A DNA stretch of 64,000 bases from Anaerolineae bacterium. GTDB lineage: Bacteria > Chloroflexota > Anaerolineae > Aggregatilineales > Phototrophicaceae. Positions 59,894 through 64,000 of this stretch are shown here, in pieces. How positions within the stretch are numbered: position 1 is the first letter of the stretch; the number at the start of each line of letters is the position of its first letter. The translations under genes and the position numbers were made by a program. The stretch covers positions 1 to 64,000 of the forward strand of contig JALHNT010000020.1 of assembly GCA_022843385.1 (NCBI GenBank), given 5' to 3'. The notes under the pieces were generated by a model. It did not search any database. It saw nothing but the letters and a program-made list of their open reading frames with translations, and was not told where the DNA came from.

Positions 59894-60838
59894 ATGCAAA
59901 CGCTACCGCTGGGTCGTACCGGCGTTCAGGTGAGCGCACTCTGTCTGGGCGCGATGTATTTCGGCAGTCGCAATGACCAGCCATCTTCCTACCGGCTGCT
60001 CGATCAGTATCTCGCTGCCGGTGGCAGCTTTATCGATACCGCCAACATCTATGCCTTCTGGGTTCCGGGCTTCCAGGGTGGCGAAAGTGAGACTTTGCTG
60101 GGCGAGTGGATGCGGGAGCGGGGCAATCGCTCAAAGGTTTTCCTGGCGACCAAATGTGGCATTGGCTATCAGGATGTGAAGATCGGGTTGACGGCGCGCC
60201 AGATCGAAACCGAATGTGAGAAGAGTCTGAAGCGGTTGGGCGTGGACACGATTGACCTGTACTATGCTCATCGGGATGATCGCCACACGCCGCTGGAGGA
60301 GTCGCTGGAAGCCTTCAACCGGCTGGTGCAGTCGGGCAAGGTGCGCTTCATCGGTGCCAGCAATTATCTGGCGTGGCGCATGGAGCAGGCGCGCTGGATC
60401 AGCCAGACCAACGGCTGGTCGGCTTACTGCTGCATCCAGCAGCGCTACACCTATCTCAAGCTCCGGCCTGGCGCGCGGGTTGATCCGCAGATCATGGCGA
60501 ATGACGACTTGCTGGACTTTTGTCAGAACAGCGGGACGACGCTGCTGGCTTATACCGCCCTGCAAACCGGTTCCTATACCCGGTCTGACCGTCCCTTCCC
60601 GGACATTTTCCAGATGCCGGATAATGACCGGCGTCTGGCGATGCTGCGTACCATCGCTCAGGAAGTCAATGCGACAGTCAATCAGGTGATCCTGGCCTGG
60701 ATGCTGCACTCGTCACCCGCGGTGCTGCCGTTGGTCGCAGCCAGCGATGAACAACAGTTGCAGGAAAACCTGCATGCGCTGGAGGTCAGTCTGAGCGCCG
60801 ACCAGATGGAACGGCTGAACCGCGCCTGGATGGGGTAA
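59894..60838 (+). CDS. Aldo/keto reductase
   Basis: TIM-barrel NADPH-dependent reductase of 314 aa. The AKR catalytic tetrad is visible: Asp in FIDTANIYAF with Tyr close behind, Lys in FLATKCGIG, and His in DLYYAHRDD. The KVRFIGASNYLAWRM, QQRYTYL and late LPLVAASDEQQLQENL segments are standard. Substrate unknown, possibly a sugar dehydrogenase-like (YdhF/YajO) member. The ATG at 59894 has AAGGA seven bases upstream. It is the last host-type gene before the integrated element at 60.88 kb. Confidence 0.92.
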   Translation: MQTLPLGRTGVQVSALCLGAMYFGSRNDQPSSYRLLDQYLAAGGSFIDTANIYAFWVPGFQGGESETLLGEWMRERGNRSKVFLATKCGIGYQDVKIGLTARQIETECEKSLKRLGVDTIDLYYAHRDDRHTPLEESLEAFNRLVQSGKVRFIGASNYLAWRMEQARWISQTNGWSAYCCIQQRYTYLKLRPGARVDPQIMANDDLLDFCQNSGTTLLAYTALQTGSYTRSDRPFPDIFQMPDNDRRLAMLRTIAQEVNATVNQVILAWMLHSSPAVLPLVAASDEQQLQENLHALEVSLSADQMERLNRAWMG

Positions 60839-60876
60839 TGACGTGGTTCGATTGAACACCTGCGTGAATTGTTAGA

Positions 60877-62700
60877 CTAAAGAGGTTTATCCGATGTCTG
60901 GTCGACTTCAGCGACAAACCCCACAACCCGGTCAGGAGTCGGTGCATTCTTGGTTGTAATAGCCGACAATTTCCCGCGTGACAGGTTGCCGGATGGCGGC
61001 TTGTGAGCCGCCATGCCGTTTCCATCTCCGTCCGGTGTATCGTCGGGCGGTATTTCAGCAAAGGAATATTGCCCCGATACTGCTCCTTCAAGTCGAAACC
61101 ATCCCTCATCGGTATTGAGAATGATCTTGCTCACTACGAGTTTGATGATTTGCTGCTTTAGTTCAAAGGGAGCATCTTCAAAGTTGCCTGAGTGCTTCAA
61201 TTGCTCGGCTGTCTCAAGGATAAACTGAGTTTGCGCTTCGATCTGCTCCCGCGTCATAACACGGCTACGCAACCGTTCGGCTTCTGCCTGTAACGTCTGC
61301 TTCTTGTCTTTGAGAAAGCGCCGCTGATCGGCATATTCGTCTTCGTCAAATGCGCCTGCCATATACGCCTTGAAAAGCCGTTCGTCCTCTGTTTGCTTTG
61401 CGGTGATTTGTCCTTCGATGAACGCAATTTGTTCTAACAAAGTGGCGTTGCCGCTTTCCTCAAATTGCCGTTCTAGTGCATCGGTCAATATCTCTGGATT
61501 GAGCAGCACCATACAAATGACCGACCAAACCGCTGTATCAAGTTTCCTGCACCCGATTTTCCCCTGAGGACAAAGAATTTCCTTATGCCGATGGTCGCCC
61601 CGGCTGCTGCACCAATACACCTGAAGTGGGTTTTTGCGTACTTCAGTGCCTTTTCTTCCCTTTCGTGTTTGTCCTGAATGTCCGACGTATGAAAGGCCAC
61701 AATTGGCGCATTTGATAAGTCCTGTGAGCAAGTAGGGCTTTTTTGCACTCCGATAGGACATTTGACGGTTCTTCTCAAGCATGTCATTTGCGGCATTCCA
61801 CAATTCCACACTCACAATAGCGGGAATAGGGACAATGATGTAGTCGTCATATTCGATATTGTGTCCCTCACGGTCTTTCGACCAACGAAACGCATGAAAC
61901 TCGCCTTTGTAATTCGGGCTGTTTACCAGTGCGTTGATTGTTGATTTACCCCATTGAACTTTTCCTTTGGGTGTTGGGTAAATCCCTGTCAGGTCGCGGG
62001 CTATTTGTCGAAGCGGTTTTGCGCTGGCAACTTCTGTGTAGATGCGCCGAATGATCTCCGCCTCTGGTTCAAAAATTGCATAGTGCGTGTCTTTACGAGC
62101 GGTAGAACCTTCTCGCCCCTGACTATCAACGAATTTGTAGCCGTATGCGCGGGTACGGGATGTAACCTGTCCCTTTCGCGCCTTCGCCCGTTGACCTTCG
62201 TACATACGGGCAAGCGATAACTCCATTGCATCTTGGGCAATTGCGCCCATGACAGCGCGTTCAATTCGTGAGTTAAATGCTTTCCAGAATACCGCCTCAA
62301 CGCCGTGACGTTTCATCTCGTCCAGCAGATAGCCTTGATGCCAATCTGCGTTACGGCTTAGTCGGTCAAGTATTTCCATCACAACTACATTGGCTCGTCG
62401 CCCGGATGATCTAATCTCGTCTCTGAGTTGCGTGAGGGAATGACGGTTTTCAAATACGAAACCGCTGTCATCATCGGCAAAAACCATATCCCAAGGGATA
62501 CGGTAGCCTTTTTCTTTGGCAATATCGTGACAGTGCGCGACTTGTCTTGCCAATCCTGAACGGTTGTCTGTTGCTTGTTCTTCGCTGGATACTCGAATAT
62601 AGGCGTAAGCAAGTATTCCCTGTGGGTCGCCTATATACCCATCTACCGACAATTCATCGAATGCGGTACGTGCCTGCTTGAAGAAAGCAGAGTTTGCCAT
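60877..62700 (-). CDS. Large serine recombinase (integrase)
   Basis: 607-aa site-specific recombinase, the large serine integrase family. N-terminal catalytic domain: AYIRVSSEEQA (catalytic Ser), FADDDSGF, EILDRLSRN (Arg). Recombinase domain (about 180-330) with YGYKF and GEFHAFRWSKDR. Zinc ribbon CANCGLSYVGHSG with later Cys pairs (YWCSSRG, ILCPQGKIGC). Coiled-coil region (about 455-540), then C-terminus. Probably catalyses integration and, with a directionality factor, excision of the element to its right. The ATG at 62700 was taken. More AT-rich than the host genes. Confidence 0.93.
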   Translation of the reverse strand: MANSAFFKQARTAFDELSVDGYIGDPQGILAYAYIRVSSEEQATDNRSGLARQVAHCHDIAKEKGYRIPWDMVFADDDSGFVFENRHSLTQLRDEIRSSGRRANVVVMEILDRLSRNADWHQGYLLDEMKRHGVEAVFWKAFNSRIERAVMGAIAQDAMELSLARMYEGQRAKARKGQVTSRTRAYGYKFVDSQGREGSTARKDTHYAIFEPEAEIIRRIYTEVASAKPLRQIARDLTGIYPTPKGKVQWGKSTINALVNSPNYKGEFHAFRWSKDREGHNIEYDDYIIVPIPAIVSVELWNAANDMLEKNRQMSYRSAKKPYLLTGLIKCANCGLSYVGHSGQTRKGRKGTEVRKNPLQVYWCSSRGDHRHKEILCPQGKIGCRKLDTAVWSVICMVLLNPEILTDALERQFEESGNATLLEQIAFIEGQITAKQTEDERLFKAYMAGAFDEDEYADQRRFLKDKKQTLQAEAERLRSRVMTREQIEAQTQFILETAEQLKHSGNFEDAPFELKQQIIKLVVSKIILNTDEGWFRLEGAVSGQYSFAEIPPDDTPDGDGNGMAAHKPPSGNLSRGKLSAITTKNAPTPDRVVGFVAEVDQTSDKPL

Positions 62701-62816
62701 TTGAGGTACAATCCTTATGTCTAGTTCACCAACTGGACAGGCTGCCCGGTACTCTCGGCTAAAGTGTTGCCGGGCAGTCTTCAAAGTGCGGCATGGGTGC
62801 GCCGCGCACTTCTCCT

Positions 62817-63050
62817 CTATTCTTTCTGTTCATCGTTGTCTTCCTTCTTTACGGGAAAACGTATTGCCATATCTGGGCGGTACACCTCTCTTTTCCATCG
62901 TTCAATGTCACTTGCATAAATAAACCAATCTCGCCCTAACTGCACTGCCTTTACTGCTCCATTCTTGGCGGCTCGGTGCATGGTATTACGGGCAACGCCT
63001 GCACGTTTAGCGGCTTCAGTCAAGGAAATTAGATCGCTCACATCATTCAT
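62817..63050 (-). CDS. Excisionase-like HTH protein
   Basis: 77-aa protein with an HTH_17/MerR-type winged helix (LISLTEAAKRAGVARNTMHRAAKNGAVKAVQLGRDWFIYASDIERW). Such small proteins act as excisionases or regulators of neighbouring integrases. Its acidic C-terminal tail (KKEDNDEQKE) is unusual. It lies 117 bp upstream of the recombinase on the same strand. Confidence 0.82.
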   Translation of the reverse strand: MNDVSDLISLTEAAKRAGVARNTMHRAAKNGAVKAVQLGRDWFIYASDIERWKREVYRPDMAIRFPVKKEDNDEQKE

Positions 63051-63154
63051 TTTTGCTCCTTATCGTAGGACAATCATCCTACGGTGTCAATATGTGCAAG
63101 TATTTCTCTGACCATTTTCGCTGAAAAGTAATCGGCGGGATACCTGTCTATAGG

Positions 63155-63340
63155 TCAATGTTTTATTTCCCGCCCGCTTTGACCATTTACACTCGGTGTC
63201 GGTGAAACTGTCTGCTCATTGGGAGTTTTGTTACTCTGGCTCTCCATGAGCCATTTAATCAAAAGCAACGTCGCAGTATTTATTTCCCTCAAAGAGGGAA
63301 ATTTGCCACTCGGTTTCGGGGGTTTCTTCGTAGCTGCCAT
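63155..63340 (-). CDS. Small hypothetical protein of the mobile element
   Basis: 61-aa Lys/Pro/Ser/Thr-rich protein, helical in the middle (SLREINTATLLLIKWLMESQ). No family. The ATG at 63340 with an AGGA eight bases upstream is a credible start. Located between the HTH gene and the last unknown gene on the same strand. Confidence 0.5.
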   Translation of the reverse strand: MAATKKPPKPSGKFPSLREINTATLLLIKWLMESQSNKTPNEQTVSPTPSVNGQSGREIKH

Positions 63341-63494
63341 TGCACATATCCTCTCTCCTAATAAAAACATCCACTCTCAACGAAAATTTCCTTGTGAGTG
63401 TAAGACAAGCGTAGCACGATGGCATTGCCAAAATGACAGTCGAGGTTGTACAACCAGTTCGCTTGGCGGAGGGAAAATGCGTAGTGGTACTCTC

Positions 63495-64000
63495 TTATTT
63501 CCTGATATTCACATCGAAGTCTAGTGGTGGTGGATAACGCAGTTCCAAATTGTTCGACCAATAACTATCTAGTAGATTACCGAAACCTTTAGCTCGACAG
63601 GCTTCCGCTTCTTTCCAGCGAACCCCCCATTTTACTAGAGCAAAGAATAAAGACTGAGCGCCCTCTGCTGCAAACCAATCGCAAAGATCAAACTGACTGG
63701 AAAGTAAAAGTGCCCCATCTGGTTGCTGTTTTGCCCACTCCTCATATGGTCGGGTTAGATTTCTGGCTTCGGCGGTCAAATTCCAGTAAACAAGCTCATC
63801 ACCTACCAGGGGATATACCGGGCGGGATGGTTCGCCTTCACGCAGTTTCGGCAATTCAAAGGGAAATGCTGCTTGGATCTCTTGGATTGTCCTTGTCCGT
63901 TCTGGTCGAATTCCCGATAACTTGGGGAGTACAACAAATTCATGGTATTCCAGAAACAATTTTCTGGCTGCTATATAGGTGTGTGGCTCTGGATATTGAC
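63495..64000 (-). CDS. Unknown cargo protein, 5' end outside window
   Basis: C-terminal ~168 residues of a larger protein whose frame remains open to the right edge, with no stop or convincing start inside. The first visible residues continue EPHTYIAARKLFLEYHEFVV, so the frame is coding up to base 64000. Trp-rich and acidic (DLCDWFAAEGAQSLFFALVKWGVRWKEAEACRAKGF). No domain recognised. Probably cargo of the serine-recombinase element. Confidence 0.65.
   Translation of the reverse strand, partial: QYPEPHTYIAARKLFLEYHEFVVLPKLSGIRPERTRTIQEIQAAFPFELPKLREGEPSRPVYPLVGDELVYWNLTAEARNLTRPYEEWAKQQPDGALLLSSQFDLCDWFAAEGAQSLFFALVKWGVRWKEAEACRAKGFGNLLDSYWSNNLELRYPPPLDFDVNIRK

Noticed and set aside
60839..60900. 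Search for the attL core of the serine-integrase element
   Set aside because: Only one end of the element is in the window, so a repeated core cannot be recognised.

Overview
The window looks like a chromosomal segment of a Gram-negative-staining or monoderm bacterium of the phylum Chloroflexota (Anaerolineae-like). This is an inference from gene content and style: moderately high GC, F420/deazaflavin-type enzymes, split lutB/lutC genes, many TPR, SH3b and PPC secreted proteins, and a MoxR/DUF58/VWA cluster. I cannot verify it without a search. Nearly all of the first 60.8 kb reads as ordinary vertically inherited chromosome. The last ~3.1 kb is the edge of an integrated mobile element.

Layout. 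0-7.3 kb (minus strand): fructokinase-like PfkB kinase, FAD amine-oxidase-like protein, CorA, a GT39-type membrane glycosyltransferase, OsmC, an SDR and a deazaflavin-type nitroreductase. 7.4-16.6 kb (minus): TPR protein, EF-P, two unknowns, release factor 1, DprA with a MerR-like HTH partner, a THUMP-type RNA methyltransferase, a small membrane protein and LutB. 16.6-19.0 kb: two tandem tRNA-Val genes (CAC and GAC anticodons), each followed by a hairpin/T-tract, then a membrane TPR protein paired with an LSDAT-type SLOG protein. 19.0-30.8 kb: MutY, LLM oxidoreductase, SH3b lipoprotein, an aspartate kinase preceded by an apparent Met/Thr leader-peptide attenuator, an intergenic island of heptameric repeats, LutC, an amidohydrolase, a tandemly duplicated pair of unknown genes, an acyl-CoA dehydrogenase, a sulfite-oxidase-like protein and an FHA protein.

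30.95-32.17 kb is an intact ISAs1-family insertion sequence with inverted repeats and a 10-bp target duplication. It sits between the divergent FHA gene and a 1091-residue hybrid kinase/regulator that lacks the phosphoacceptor His. 35.7-50 kb holds a secreted SH3b protein and a long plus-strand cluster: large membrane protein, ABC ATPase, pyrophosphatase-like protein, ABC permease, a membrane protein with a Gly-Gln-X triplet tract, then (past one convergent gene) MoxR, DUF58, NADAR and VWA proteins. This resembles a Bat/MoxR-type envelope or chaperone system with two unusual nucleotide-related passengers. 50-60.8 kb: HtrA-like protease, PLP enzyme, methyltransferase and sensor kinase in one overlapping operon, a four-repeat PPC protein, SurE and an aldo/keto reductase.

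60.88-64 kb: a large serine recombinase, an excisionase-like HTH protein and two unknown genes, visibly more AT-rich than the rest. The element continues past the right edge and its last gene is cut by the window.

Most noteworthy signals: (1) the aspartate kinase leader peptide with a Met-Met-Thr-Thr-Thr run plus terminator; (2) heptad-periodic non-coding repeats of several unrelated sequence families; (3) a tandem duplication that carried along the tail of the upstream gene; (4) the SLOG/membrane-TPR pair; (5) the His-less hybrid kinase; (6) NADAR embedded and translationally coupled in a MoxR operon; (7) the (Gly-Gln-X)n tract.
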